From UBA1351 sp964627665 (GTDB taxonomy: Bacteria > Bacillota > Clostridia > Lachnospirales > Vallitaleaceae): a stretch of DNA of 64,000 nucleotides. A program made the position numbers and the translations under genes. Positions 1-8,961 of the stretch are shown here, piece after piece. The notes under the pieces are model-generated. The model was not told the origin of the DNA, made no database searches, and was given only the letters and a program-made list of their open reading frames with translations. Where the stretch lies: positions 1 to 64,000 of the forward strand of contig CAZVKG010000007.1 in assembly GCA_964627665.1 (NCBI GenBank), in the 5' to 3' direction. Numbering within the stretch: the stretch's first letter is position 1; the number at the start of each line of letters is the position of its first letter.

Positions 1-97
1 GCAAAAATAGTAGCGGTTCTTCTTTTGCTAATTGCCTAGCTACAGGGTCATCAAGGCTCACATACTTTCTTGTTATATCAGCATACATTTCCGCTTA
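1..97 (-). pseudogene. Remnant of a DUF4143-type AAA ATPase gene (partial at window edge)
   Basis: Reading the minus strand from 88 to the window edge gives a peptide starting MYADITRKYVSLDDP and continuing VARQLAKEEPLLFL. This resembles the segment just after Walker A in AAA_14/DUF4143 ATPases (the 'YVSLDDP...A..DP..FL' stretch). An in-frame TAA lies at 95-97, three codons before the only ATG, so the N-terminal part with the P-loop is missing. No ribosome site is visible. The rest of the gene lies outside the window, so a truncated gene copy is the best reading, but an intact short gene cannot be excluded. Confidence 0.6.
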
Positions 98-147
98 ATT
101 CAAACGATAATTTTGTATTACACAATAAATTTAAGAAAATCAAGAAA

Positions 148-186
148 ATTCGTTTAATTTAAAATCTTACTTTAAATTAAACGAAT
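148..186. repeat. Perfect 16-bp AT-rich inverted repeat
   Basis: ATTCGTTTAATTTAAA at 148-163 is exactly reverse-complementary to 171-186, with a 7-nt loop (164-170). It lies between the ATPase remnant and yaaA in sequence with no gene. There is no clear T-run on either side, so a simple intrinsic terminator is not certain. It may be a terminator without U-tract, or a scar of the event that truncated the ATPase gene. Confidence 0.6.
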
Positions 187-233
187 CCGATCTTCTTATT
201 TATATTTACAGTCTAAATTCCTATATCAAGAAA

Positions 234-350
234 CGCGGGTATATAAAATTCGCCTTTTTCATGAGCTTAGAAAGCCATCATGAATTCTTTATTTTAGAAG
301 GATTTGGCTTTGTTTGCGAAATGAATCTAGGCAAATTTTACATACCCGCG
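234..350 (-). repeat. Long imperfect hairpin overlapping the yaaA stop codon
   Basis: The 21-nt arms at 234-254 and 330-350 are complementary at 19 of 21 positions. The right arm covers the last four codons and stop of yaaA. The interior has further partial pairing (AGCCA near 273 with TGGCT near 305). It probably forms the 3' end structure of the yaaA transcript. It differs in core sequence from the two larger hairpins at 4224-4415 and 17433-17622. Confidence 0.6.
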
Positions 351-1093
351 CTTCCCTTTATAAATACAAGCCTTTCCCCATCGGATTCTTGGTCATTATA
401 GATATATCCCATGCCTGTAAATCCTTTTAAGTCCTCAATGGTTTGGCAATTATTTGCCGCCATATAGCGAACCATTTCACCTCGCGCCATTTTTGCCCAC
501 GTCGCTTTAACTTTTAATTTTCCTTCATCGTCGCGCACTGCGAAGACACACTCAATATAGCTCTGTCTTGGCTTTAATCCATTGCGAATGCACTGACTAT
601 ATTCATTCGACGCAAGATCAATGACAAGGTCTGTCTCACTATAGATTTGGTCATGAAGACGTTCTCCCCAAAAATCATAGAGGTTTTTTTCACCTTCAAC
701 TTGGAGCTTTGCCTGCATTTCTAGTCGATAAGGTACAATTCCGTCCAGTGGTTTTAAGACGCCATAAAGTCCGCTTAAAATGCGTAAATGCTTATTAACA
801 TAGTTCCATTCATCATCGGTAAATACACCGGGTTTCATGTATTGATATTGGATGCCTTCATATGCCAACAATGCAGGAATTAAATTTTTTCGAATCTCTG
901 TATGTTTTAAACGCTCCATATTTTCAGTCGCTATTTTATCATTACACTTCCATATTTTTTTAAGCTCTTGATATTTTTTTGATTTTAATGTTTGAAAAAT
1001 TTGTTCTGCATCATCTATAAAAACAGGATAGGTTTTATGTGCCATATCCGTTTCGTTGTTCATCTTCTTCGCCGGTGAGATAATGATTCGCAT
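338..1093 (-). CDS. yaaA: YaaA family peroxide stress protein
   Basis: A 251-residue protein of the YaaA/DUF328 (UPF0246) family. The N-terminus MRIIISPAKKMN is the family signature, and the length is the usual one (about 245-260). In Escherichia coli YaaA lowers free intracellular iron during hydrogen peroxide stress and binds DNA; the exact biochemical role here is not established. It is cytosolic, with no signal peptide or membrane segment. The ATG at 1093 is preceded by an AGGAGGA-type ribosome site. It lies 48 bp downstream of the sensor diguanylate cyclase on the same strand. The stop codon sits inside the arm of a hairpin (234-350) that probably ends the transcript. Confidence 0.93.
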   Translation of the reverse strand: MRIIISPAKKMNNETDMAHKTYPVFIDDAEQIFQTLKSKKYQELKKIWKCNDKIATENMERLKHTEIRKNLIPALLAYEGIQYQYMKPGVFTDDEWNYVNKHLRILSGLYGVLKPLDGIVPYRLEMQAKLQVEGEKNLYDFWGERLHDQIYSETDLVIDLASNEYSQCIRNGLKPRQSYIECVFAVRDDEGKLKVKATWAKMARGEMVRYMAANNCQTIEDLKGFTGMGYIYNDQESDGERLVFIKGSAGM

Positions 1094-1141
1094 GCTGTCC
1101 TCCTAGTGATTTTTCGTTTTGCTTAAATATAAGGGCATTTT

Positions 1142-4135
1142 TTATCTGTCGATAACCTGTCCCCTGTGTACAATGCGGTTTTTACCTTCTCTTTTTGCTA
1201 GATAAAGCGCATCATCTGCCTTTTTAATAAATGCTTCCGGTTCTGTATGGATGTCCGGAATCTCACTGAACACTCCAATGCTTAAAGTAATTGCTTCTAA
1301 GACTTCTCCATCAGGAGTTATCATTTCTTGATTGGTCAATGCTTCTTTTAATGTAATCGCCATTTTTATAACTCCCTCTAAATCAGTATCATACAAGGTA
1401 ATAAGAAATTCATCTCCGCCATATCGAAAAACATAATCTGTGCTACGGTGCAAGATGTTTTGTGCACACTTGGCTACTTGAATAATGATTTCATCCCCTA
1501 ATAAGTGACCATATGTATCATTAATATTTTTAAAATTATCGATGTCCAGCATAATAAAGCCCATAGGCAAGTTGCTACGAATGGCCAGTTTAAATTGTTC
1601 TTCAATAATTTGATCAAAATGCCTACGGTTAAACACGCCTGTTAGTGAATCTAAAACAGATAATTTTTCTAATTGTTGATTAGCCACTGCAAGTTGTATA
1701 TTTACCTGGTTGAGCTCAGAGTTTTTAAGAGCCATAATATTTTGCTCTCTAAGTCTAATCGCCACATAAATAAACAAGAACAATAGTAAGACATAAAAAA
1801 CGTACGCATAAGGGGTTTGATACCAATGATTATCAATGGTAAATGTCATAGATACAGTTTCGGTCATTACATCTCTGGATGTCACTGCGTATACTTCAAA
1901 GGTGTAGGTTCCGGATGATAAGTTTGAAAACATGGCTTGATTATAGAAACCATTATAAGTAAAGTCTTCGTTTTGCCCTAAAAGACGATAGTAGTATTTG
2001 ACTTTATCAGGAGCATCAAAATCCAGAGCCACAAACTTAAAGTCAATAACATTTTCATTCGGGCCTAATGCTAGAACTAAGTCGTTGAAAAAAGGGGTCT
2101 CATTTGGATAAGGATCGCCTAACACAGAAAATCCATTTATATAAAGTGTAGGGGCCATTGTCGTGAGCCGTTTAAAATCCCTTGGAATCACAGTAATCCC
2201 ATGAGAGCCTCCAAAATATAAGCTACCATCGACGTCCTTAAAATGACCTGCGTTAAACTCATAATCCCCTATGCCGTCTTCCGGCAGCAAGGTGTAAATA
2301 TCATGCGTATTCAAATCTAAAACCGAAAGTCCATCTAAGGTAGCTAACCATAACCTTTTATGGTCATCTTCTAAAATTCCACTGACCGTGTTGTTACCTA
2401 ACCCATGGGTTTCTGTATATGAAATAAATTGACGTGTATTTTCTTCATATTGAGCAATACCTCCACCTACCGTTGCAATCCAAATATCACCATTGGAATC
2501 CTCGAAAATTTTTCGAATGGTGTTGTTTGGTAGTTGCCCTTCTTCAGTACCTTCCCGTTTAAATGTATGAAATTTACTACTATTAGGCTCAAGTAGGTTT
2601 AAACCATTATTGGTTCCCACCCATATCCTACCTTTTGAATCCGACAAAAGGCTGTATATCAAGTTATCCGAAAGCTCTTGTTCTTCAAAACTTGCGGTAT
2701 GATGATACTGTATTAATGACTCTGTAATCGGGTCATATACATAGACGCCTTTTCGGTAAGTTCCTATCCACAAGCGACCTCGTTCGTCTACAGTAAGAGC
2801 ATAGACAAGACTATCTTCCGGAATGGGTAACTCATACGGAAAAAACCGGTCACTTTCAACATCATAATAGCTTATTCCTTCTGTAGAACCTACTAAGAGT
2901 GGCCAATCAGGATGATCTAAATAACAGATGACACTATCGCCTAATGCATGACGGTCTGGGTCATTATATTTAATTGTGGTTAATGTAGACATATAAATGC
3001 GCTCGATGCCTTGATTATATATAGCCGTCCAAAGTTGATGGTAACGATCTCTAAAGATAAGATTATTCTTTCCACTACTTAAGCTATCCGCAATATCCTT
3101 CATTGGCTTCACGCGGACGTAATTTCTTTTAAATGGATTCACTTTTGTAATGCCGCCACCATTCGTCCCAATCCATAAGATATCTGAAACATCTTGGTAT
3201 AAGGAATAGATCACTCCATGATGAACATCCCCGTCGGGTAAGGTACCCGGAAAACGAGTCACAGTGCCATCCGGTTCAATGGCAAACAGACCGCCACCCC
3301 AAGTACCTACCCATTGAATGCCATCGGAGGTTTCTAGGAAACTATAAACACGGTTATCCTCAAAAAGGATTTCTTCTGTCTTGCCCGTGTTTAAATCAAT
3401 GGTCATTAAACCACCCTCCCATAGCCCTAAGGTCAAGATACCAGGATTGTTTTCACGGATAAGCATGACTGCAGGTGCTGTGATTGGATATTCAGTTGCT
3501 AGGACTTGATCTAAATCTGGATCATACATTTGAAGACCGGTATGTGTCCCTAAATATAAAGTATTATCCGATGCCAAAAAAACCGAACGAACTACATCGC
3601 CTTGAATAGGATAGGTTTTTACTGCACCGGTCTCTGGATTCAAAGAATTAAGTCCCGCTAAAGTTCCCACCCACACAAGGCTATCTGAATCTAGGGCGAT
3701 GCTAACAATGACAGGGTTGGATAAGCCATGCTCTTCGACTGTATAGTTGGTAAATGTATCTTGATAGATATTATACCTTGATATACCTTGATAGGTACCT
3801 ATCCAGATCTCATGATTTTTAGGATCATAGGTCATGGTTTGAATTAAGTTATGCACTAAGCCTTGAGGTTCAAAAGGATCATTACGCATCACGGTCATCT
3901 GACGTCCATCATATCGATTCAGTCCCCCTTGTGTGCCAAACCATAAAAATCCATCCTTATCTTGAAGTATCAATGAAACAGACATATTGGATAAACCGGT
4001 TTCTCGAGTGAGCTGTTCAAAAACCGGAGGCGTTTGACCATCTAACAAGTTCGCGCCATAAGTATCTACTGACAATAAAGCAGTACCCATCAATAGCATT
4101 AAAAAAAAGAGTAAGACGAAGCGCTTATGAACCAT
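1142..4135 (-). CDS. Two-component-propeller sensor diguanylate cyclase (Reg_prop, Y_Y_Y, GGDEF)
   Basis: About 997 residues. A signal peptide or N-terminal anchor (roughly residues 4-25) is followed by many Reg_prop repeats of the type 'DxxGxLWxGTxxGL' forming extracellular beta-propellers (about 35-650), a Y_Y_Y domain (about 685-765), one membrane helix (about 775-795), a short coiled linker and a C-terminal GGDEF domain. The active loop GGDEF is intact and is preceded by RSTD, the RxxD inhibitory I-site, so it should make cyclic di-GMP with product feedback. This arrangement is like hybrid sugar-sensing regulators, with a cyclase output in place of a kinase. An ATG also exists at 4147, but the GGAGG lies between it and the ATG at 4135, which is therefore preferred. 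The ligand is unknown; a glycan is plausible by family. Confidence 0.92.
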   Translation of the reverse strand: MVHKRFVLLFFLMLLMGTALLSVDTYGANLLDGQTPPVFEQLTRETGLSNMSVSLILQDKDGFLWFGTQGGLNRYDGRQMTVMRNDPFEPQGLVHNLIQTMTYDPKNHEIWIGTYQGISRYNIYQDTFTNYTVEEHGLSNPVIVSIALDSDSLVWVGTLAGLNSLNPETGAVKTYPIQGDVVRSVFLASDNTLYLGTHTGLQMYDPDLDQVLATEYPITAPAVMLIRENNPGILTLGLWEGGLMTIDLNTGKTEEILFEDNRVYSFLETSDGIQWVGTWGGGLFAIEPDGTVTRFPGTLPDGDVHHGVIYSLYQDVSDILWIGTNGGGITKVNPFKRNYVRVKPMKDIADSLSSGKNNLIFRDRYHQLWTAIYNQGIERIYMSTLTTIKYNDPDRHALGDSVICYLDHPDWPLLVGSTEGISYYDVESDRFFPYELPIPEDSLVYALTVDERGRLWIGTYRKGVYVYDPITESLIQYHHTASFEEQELSDNLIYSLLSDSKGRIWVGTNNGLNLLEPNSSKFHTFKREGTEEGQLPNNTIRKIFEDSNGDIWIATVGGGIAQYEENTRQFISYTETHGLGNNTVSGILEDDHKRLWLATLDGLSVLDLNTHDIYTLLPEDGIGDYEFNAGHFKDVDGSLYFGGSHGITVIPRDFKRLTTMAPTLYINGFSVLGDPYPNETPFFNDLVLALGPNENVIDFKFVALDFDAPDKVKYYYRLLGQNEDFTYNGFYNQAMFSNLSSGTYTFEVYAVTSRDVMTETVSMTFTIDNHWYQTPYAYVFYVLLLFLFIYVAIRLREQNIMALKNSELNQVNIQLAVANQQLEKLSVLDSLTGVFNRRHFDQIIEEQFKLAIRSNLPMGFIMLDIDNFKNINDTYGHLLGDEIIIQVAKCAQNILHRSTDYVFRYGGDEFLITLYDTDLEGVIKMAITLKEALTNQEMITPDGEVLEAITLSIGVFSEIPDIHTEPEAFIKKADDALYLAKREGKNRIVHRGQVIDR

Positions 4136-4223
4136 GAAAACCTCCAAAAATGAATTTTATTTTATATGTAACATTTTATCACTTAACTTCCCACTATTCA
4201 ATGAATTCCAACCACACTTTTAA

Positions 4224-4415
4224 AAACGCCTACGTGTAAACTATATGCTTTTTCATAAATTAAAGAAGGCCTTGGTTTTGGTATTGAATAAGATGCAATA
4301 GAAGGATTCTGCTGTTTGAGTGAAACGAGTTCAGAATCCGTTGCATCATTCAATTAACAAAACCTTAGGCCTTCTTAATGAAATGAATCTGCTTATAGTT
4401 TATATGTAGGCGTTT
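4224..4415. repeat. 192-bp long hairpin element with conserved core (copy 1)
   Basis: Two arms of about 90 nt pair along nearly their whole length (ends AAACGCCTAC and GTAGGCGTTT; inner AGAAGGCCT with AGGCCTTCT). The centre, 4304-4339, is a 36-nt core that recurs in the hairpin at 17433-17622, although the arms of the two are unrelated. The element ends 2 nt from the uxaC stop codon (4418-4420) and fills most of the space between uxaC and the upstream end of the propeller-sensor gene. It may be a transcript 3' end, a structured RNA or a non-autonomous mobile element; the sequence alone does not decide. Confidence 0.8.
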
Positions 4416-4417
4416 CC

Positions 4418-5842
4418 TTATAATCCAAAGTACGCTTTTGCGTTATTGTAACTAATATCTTGAACGATTTGTCCCAAGAATTTTTCATTGTTTGGATACT
4501 CACCGTCTTCAACAAGGGTTCCGATGTAGTTACATAAAATACGTCGGAAGTACTCGTGACGTGTGTAGGATAAGAAGCTTCGTGAGTCTGTTAGCATTCC
4601 TACAAAAGCACTTAGTAGGCCTAAGTTTGCTAATGCACTCATTTGATCTTGCATACCTTCTTTTTGATCACAGAACCACCATCCGGAACCAAATTGTATC
4701 TTACCTTTTGTTCCGCCACCTTGGAAGTTTCCAATCATTGTTCCAATGACGTAGTTATCTCTCGGATTTAATACATATAGAATTGTTTTTGGCAATTCAT
4801 CTGTTGTATCAAGATCGTTTAATAATGCAGAAAGTGCCGGTGCAAATGTTGAATCATGAACGGAGTCAAAACCGGTATCCGGTCCAATCGCTTTATGCAT
4901 ACGACGATTGTTATTACGAAGAGCTCCGATGTGAATTTGCATTGTCCAGCCACGTTTTGCATATACTTTTCCTAAGAAGTTCAAGACAACACCTTTATGA
5001 ACGGCAACTTCTTCTTCAGATAAAACATCACCAACTAAACCTTTTTTATAGACTTGATTCGCTCGTGCATAATCGATGTTAGTTGTTCCTTCTATATAAG
5101 GTGTATGATATTCAATCGTATCTAATGCGTGGTCGGATAATCGACAACCCACTTCATGGAAATAGTCCACACGTTCTTCCAAAGCTTTGAGTAATTTTTG
5201 AATTGAATCTACTGTATAACCAACGGCTTCTTCTAAGCTTTTAATCCAAGGAATAAATGTTTCATTTGCTATATTAAAGCTTTTATCCGGTCGGTATGTC
5301 GGATAAACCTTGGTCGCAAAGGAATCATCTTGAGCCAATTGCTTATGATACTCAAGGTCATCAATCGGATCATCGGTTGTACAAATGACATCTACCTTTG
5401 AACGTGTGATAAGTTTACGCGCACTAAAATCGTCTTGATTCAAAAGTGTATTACATTTTTCCCAAATCTCATCTGCCGTCTCTTCACTCAATAATGTATC
5501 GATTCCAAAATAGCGCTGTAATTCCAAATGTGTCCAGTGATACATTGGATTACCGATTGTGTATGGCACTGCTTTTGCAAATGCCTTGAACTTAAGATAG
5601 TCATCTTGATCGCCTGTAATGAAGTCTTCTGTGATACCAAAACTACGCATTACACGCCATTTGTAGTGGTCACCACCTAGCCAAATCTCTGTGATATTCT
5701 TGTACTTTTTGTCTTGTGCAATCTCTTTAGGCGATAAATGACAATGGTAGTCAATAATCGGCATGTCTTTTGCATACTCATGATACAACTTTACTGCTGT
5801 TTCGTTGTTTAACATAAAATTTTCGTCTAAAAACTTTTTCAT
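4418..5842 (-). CDS. uxaC: Glucuronate isomerase
   Basis: A 474-residue protein of the uronate isomerase family (amidohydrolase fold), the usual length. It converts D-glucuronate to D-fructuronate and D-galacturonate to D-tagaturonate, the first step of hexuronate catabolism in the cytosol. The metal-binding IDYHCHLSP motif is near residue 31, and the start MKKFLDENFML is typical of the family. It is the last gene of uxaB-uxaA-uxaC, 25 bp after uxaA, with a GAAGGAGAAGG ribosome site in the gap. The stop codon is followed after 2 nt by a 192-bp hairpin element. Confidence 0.97.
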   Translation of the reverse strand: MKKFLDENFMLNNETAVKLYHEYAKDMPIIDYHCHLSPKEIAQDKKYKNITEIWLGGDHYKWRVMRSFGITEDFITGDQDDYLKFKAFAKAVPYTIGNPMYHWTHLELQRYFGIDTLLSEETADEIWEKCNTLLNQDDFSARKLITRSKVDVICTTDDPIDDLEYHKQLAQDDSFATKVYPTYRPDKSFNIANETFIPWIKSLEEAVGYTVDSIQKLLKALEERVDYFHEVGCRLSDHALDTIEYHTPYIEGTTNIDYARANQVYKKGLVGDVLSEEEVAVHKGVVLNFLGKVYAKRGWTMQIHIGALRNNNRRMHKAIGPDTGFDSVHDSTFAPALSALLNDLDTTDELPKTILYVLNPRDNYVIGTMIGNFQGGGTKGKIQFGSGWWFCDQKEGMQDQMSALANLGLLSAFVGMLTDSRSFLSYTRHEYFRRILCNYIGTLVEDGEYPNNEKFLGQIVQDISYNNAKAYFGL

Positions 5843-5867
5843 ATTCCTTCTCCTTCGTCCTTGTCGT

Positions 5868-7379
5868 TTATAAGGTTACACCTGACTTAAATATTGCAAT
5901 TTCACGATAGTTATTGATTTCTTGACGAACATACTTGCCATTCGCAATATCAATAATATCATTGATAAACTCTTTTAACAGGTCATCCATACTCACACCA
6001 TCCACTAATCGTCCTGCATTAAAATCAATCCAATTCGGTTTGAGATTGGCAAGTCGTGAGTTGGTTGCAATCTTCATGGTTGGTATAAATCCACCAAATG
6101 GTGTTCCGCGTCCTGTGGAAAATAAAACCATCTGGCATCCACTCATACCTAATGCTGTCGTCGCAACAGCATCATTTCCCGGTGCGCTTAAAAGATTCAA
6201 ACCATTTGTCTTAATACGTTCTGTATGCTTTAATACGTCCATGACTTGGCTGTTTCCTGCTTTTTGTGTACACCCTAATGATTTGTCTTCAAGGGTTGTG
6301 ATTCCGCCGTTTTTATTTCCAGGTGATGGATTTTCATAGATGACTTGATTGTGACGTTTATAATAGTTCTTAAAGTCATTCACCAATTCCACTGTTTTTT
6401 CAAAGGTTTCTTGGTCCTTACAACGATTCATAAGAATTGTTTCTGCGCCAAACATCTCCGGAACTTCTGTAAGTACTGTCGTTCCTCCATGATGAATGAG
6501 GTAATCAGAAAACATTCCAATCATCGGATTGGCTGTAATTCCACTTAACCCATCGGATCCGCCACACTCAAGTCCAACACGAAGTTTACTTAAAGGTTGG
6601 GGCTCACGCTGATCTTTTTGCATTTTTTCAAAAAGTTCTGTTAAGAGTTTTACCCCCGCTTCAATCTCATCATCCACTTCTTGTGAGATTAAAAAGCTGA
6701 CACGGTCTTTATTATAGTCGCCTAACGTACGCTCAAATGCATCAATTTGATTATTCTCACAGCCAAGACCCACAACTAATACGCCACCGGCATTGGGATG
6801 ATTCACTATATTTTGTAGTGTTTTTCGCGTATTAATATGATCGTCACCCATTTGTGAACATCCATAATTATGTCCAAACGAAGATATACCGTCAATATTG
6901 TCTAAATCTTTAATACGAATGCCTTCATCGAGCATGCGTTCTTTGAAAACTTGAATAATCTGTTGACTAACACCGTTCACACATCCAACGGTCGGTATCA
7001 CCCACAATTCATTTCGAATCCCGATTTCACCATTGGGACGAACATAAACGTTGATTTCACGTTCGTCTTCAAAAGTTGAAAAATCTTCAATCTGTGGATT
7101 ATACTTATATTCTAACACGTCATCTAATTGTGTTTTCACGTTGTGTGTGTGTACATGCGCGCCGGCCTCAATCGGTTTAACCGCTTTACCAATAGGCATA
7201 CCGTATTTTATAATCAGCTGGTCCTTTTCGATTGGCTTATAGGCTACTTTATGTCCGCTTTTAACGTCTTCTTGGAACTTGACTTCAACACCTTTATGTT
7301 CGATGACTTCGTCTTTAAAAACATCTTCTAAAACAATAATCACATTATCCTTGTTGTGAATTTGTATGAAATTCCTCAT
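5868..7379 (-). CDS. uxaA: Altronate dehydratase
   Basis: A 503-residue full-length UxaA. The N-terminal SAF domain (about residues 5-90, containing VHTHNVKT) is followed by the D-galactarate dehydratase/altronate hydrolase domain, with the motif YVRPNGEIGIRNELWVIPTVG around 112-132. It dehydrates D-altronate to 2-keto-3-deoxygluconate using an iron or other divalent metal centre. Its ATG immediately follows the TAA of uxaB (TAAATG), and its GAGGTG ribosome site is inside the end of uxaB, so the two are probably translationally coupled. The product needs KDG kinase and KDPG aldolase, which are not in this window. Confidence 0.96.
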   Translation of the reverse strand: MRNFIQIHNKDNVIIVLEDVFKDEVIEHKGVEVKFQEDVKSGHKVAYKPIEKDQLIIKYGMPIGKAVKPIEAGAHVHTHNVKTQLDDVLEYKYNPQIEDFSTFEDEREINVYVRPNGEIGIRNELWVIPTVGCVNGVSQQIIQVFKERMLDEGIRIKDLDNIDGISSFGHNYGCSQMGDDHINTRKTLQNIVNHPNAGGVLVVGLGCENNQIDAFERTLGDYNKDRVSFLISQEVDDEIEAGVKLLTELFEKMQKDQREPQPLSKLRVGLECGGSDGLSGITANPMIGMFSDYLIHHGGTTVLTEVPEMFGAETILMNRCKDQETFEKTVELVNDFKNYYKRHNQVIYENPSPGNKNGGITTLEDKSLGCTQKAGNSQVMDVLKHTERIKTNGLNLLSAPGNDAVATTALGMSGCQMVLFSTGRGTPFGGFIPTMKIATNSRLANLKPNWIDFNAGRLVDGVSMDDLLKEFINDIIDIANGKYVRQEINNYREIAIFKSGVTL

Positions 7380-8807
7380 TTATTTCACCTCATTAATTGC
7401 TTTAATGGTTGCTTCCATTCCTTCATTTAAAATTGCTTCAATATAATCAGACACTTGCTTTGTCATGTTTGGTATTGTATTTAGATCACCCTCCCAGTTA
7501 CTTTCATAAGCAAGGACACCTTCAACAAGACGTGTAATTGCTTCTTTTGAACCGTCAAAGTCTTTCCATAAGTCTGCATATAAATCTAAAATATCTTGGT
7601 TATCTTTCGTCTCGATTTTTTCACCATTAAATGCACCACGATAAAATACGATATATGCTGCAAGGGCAAAGACTGTTCGCTCCGGAAGTTGTTTGTTCTT
7701 ATCTAAATAAGCTAACACCGATGGAAGTACACGTGTTTTGTACTTGGACATACTGTTAAGTGAAATACTCATTAAGTAATGCTTAATAAAAGGATTTTTG
7801 AAGCGCTCAATTACTTCTTTTGCAAATGTCTCTAATTCTTCTGACGATAGACTTAATGTCGGGATGATTTCTTCATAAATTGCTTTTGTTAAAAATTCGT
7901 TTAATATCGGATTTTCAACAGATTCTCTGACTGTTCGCTCCCCATAAAGATATGCGACAGGAACAAGTGTTGTATGAGCACCGTTTAAAATACGTACTTT
8001 ACGCATTTTATATGGAGTTACATCATCAACGAAAATAGCGTTGCAGCCTTCTTGATTGGCCGGGAATTCATCACGAATTTTCTTGTCGCCTTCAATAACC
8101 CAAAGATTAAACTGCTCACTTTCAACAACCAAGTTATCTTTGTAACCTAGTTCTTCCCAAATTTCTTCAATACGCTCTCTTGGATATCCAGGAACAATAC
8201 GGTCAACTAAGGTGTTACAGAATGTATTGGACTGTTCAACCCATGTCATAAATCCTGCATCAAGGTTCCATAAATCAATATATTGAAGTACATATTTTCT
8301 AAGGTAATCTGCATTTTTATCAATTAGTTCACATGGAAGAATAATAAAGCCTTTATCTGTTGCACCATCATAGGCCTTATATCGTTCCAATAGTAATCGC
8401 GTAAGCTTTGCCGGGAATGTTACATCAGCGCCTTTGTCCATTGTATCACTCTCATCAAATGTAATACCGGCTTCTGTGGTGTTTGAAACAATCACACGTG
8501 CCGTATCAATATGAGCCAACTGAAGATATTCATCAAAATCTTTATAAGGATTAATCGCTGTTTCAATCGTATTGTTTTTGTAATGTTCACTCACGGCTTC
8601 TCCGTTTTTGATGCCTCGCATGTAGTGTGTGTATGTATAGTCTTGATCTGCTAACATCTCAATTAATCCATTTTCAAGAGGTTGAACGACTGCGATACCT
8701 CCGTTGTAATCACCTTCATCATTCATCTTTTGAATCATCCAGTCTACAAATGCTCGTAAAAAATTTCCTTCTCCAAATTGAATTACTTTAATCGGTCGCT
8801 TTGCCAT
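7380..8807 (-). CDS. uxaB: Tagaturonate reductase
   Basis: A mannitol-dehydrogenase-family oxidoreductase, 475 residues from the preferred start. It reduces D-tagaturonate to D-altronate with NADH. The N-terminal Rossmann motif is VIQFGEGNFLRAFVDWMI, and the C-terminal all-helical domain carries the usual 'N..HT' region (ILNGAHTTLVP). An in-frame ATG at 8834 would add nine residues, but a GGAAAGG site lies just upstream of the ATG at 8807. First gene of the uxaB-uxaA-uxaC operon, divergent from an AraC-type regulator whose start is 154 bp away. UxuA/UxuB for the fructuronate branch are not seen here. Confidence 0.95.
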   Translation of the reverse strand: MAKRPIKVIQFGEGNFLRAFVDWMIQKMNDEGDYNGGIAVVQPLENGLIEMLADQDYTYTHYMRGIKNGEAVSEHYKNNTIETAINPYKDFDEYLQLAHIDTARVIVSNTTEAGITFDESDTMDKGADVTFPAKLTRLLLERYKAYDGATDKGFIILPCELIDKNADYLRKYVLQYIDLWNLDAGFMTWVEQSNTFCNTLVDRIVPGYPRERIEEIWEELGYKDNLVVESEQFNLWVIEGDKKIRDEFPANQEGCNAIFVDDVTPYKMRKVRILNGAHTTLVPVAYLYGERTVRESVENPILNEFLTKAIYEEIIPTLSLSSEELETFAKEVIERFKNPFIKHYLMSISLNSMSKYKTRVLPSVLAYLDKNKQLPERTVFALAAYIVFYRGAFNGEKIETKDNQDILDLYADLWKDFDGSKEAITRLVEGVLAYESNWEGDLNTIPNMTKQVSDYIEAILNEGMEATIKAINEVK

Positions 8808-8862
8808 AAAATACCTTTCCTTCCATAAAAACATTATTTAAGGTCACATGCCTTCTAATACT

Positions 8863-8891
8863 AGTTTATCCTTAAAATTTGACATCTTCAA
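8863..8891 (-). promoter_or_regulatory. Possible uxaBAC promoter
   Basis: On the minus strand TTGAAG (8886-8891) and TAAACT (8863-8868) are separated by 17 bp, placing transcription start about 50 bp upstream of uxaB. The match to consensus is moderate, as expected for an activator-dependent promoter next to an AraC-type gene. Confidence 0.4.
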
Positions 8892-8901
8892 GGGCTATAT
8901 T

Positions 8902-8930
8902 TTGACAAACTATACATTTTTTGACATAAT
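8902..8930 (+). promoter_or_regulatory. Promoter of the AraC-type regulator
   Basis: TTGACA (8902-8907) and CATAAT (8925-8930) with 17-bp spacing, a strong sigma-A match 31 bp before the ATG. TTTGACA occurs again at 8920-8926, giving two direct copies 19 bp apart that could also serve as regulator half-sites. Confidence 0.7.
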
Positions 8931-8961
8931 AGAAGAATATTAACCCTAGGGAGGACCTCTT

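Noticed and set aside
5935..6339. 134-codon open frame on the plus strand opposite uxaA
   Set aside because: Shadow of a highly conserved enzyme gene; composition follows the uxaA codon pattern.
8902..8926. Two TTTGACA copies as a small repeat array or CRISPR-like unit
   Set aside because: Only two short copies; one is the -35 box. No array of repeats and spacers is present anywhere in the window.
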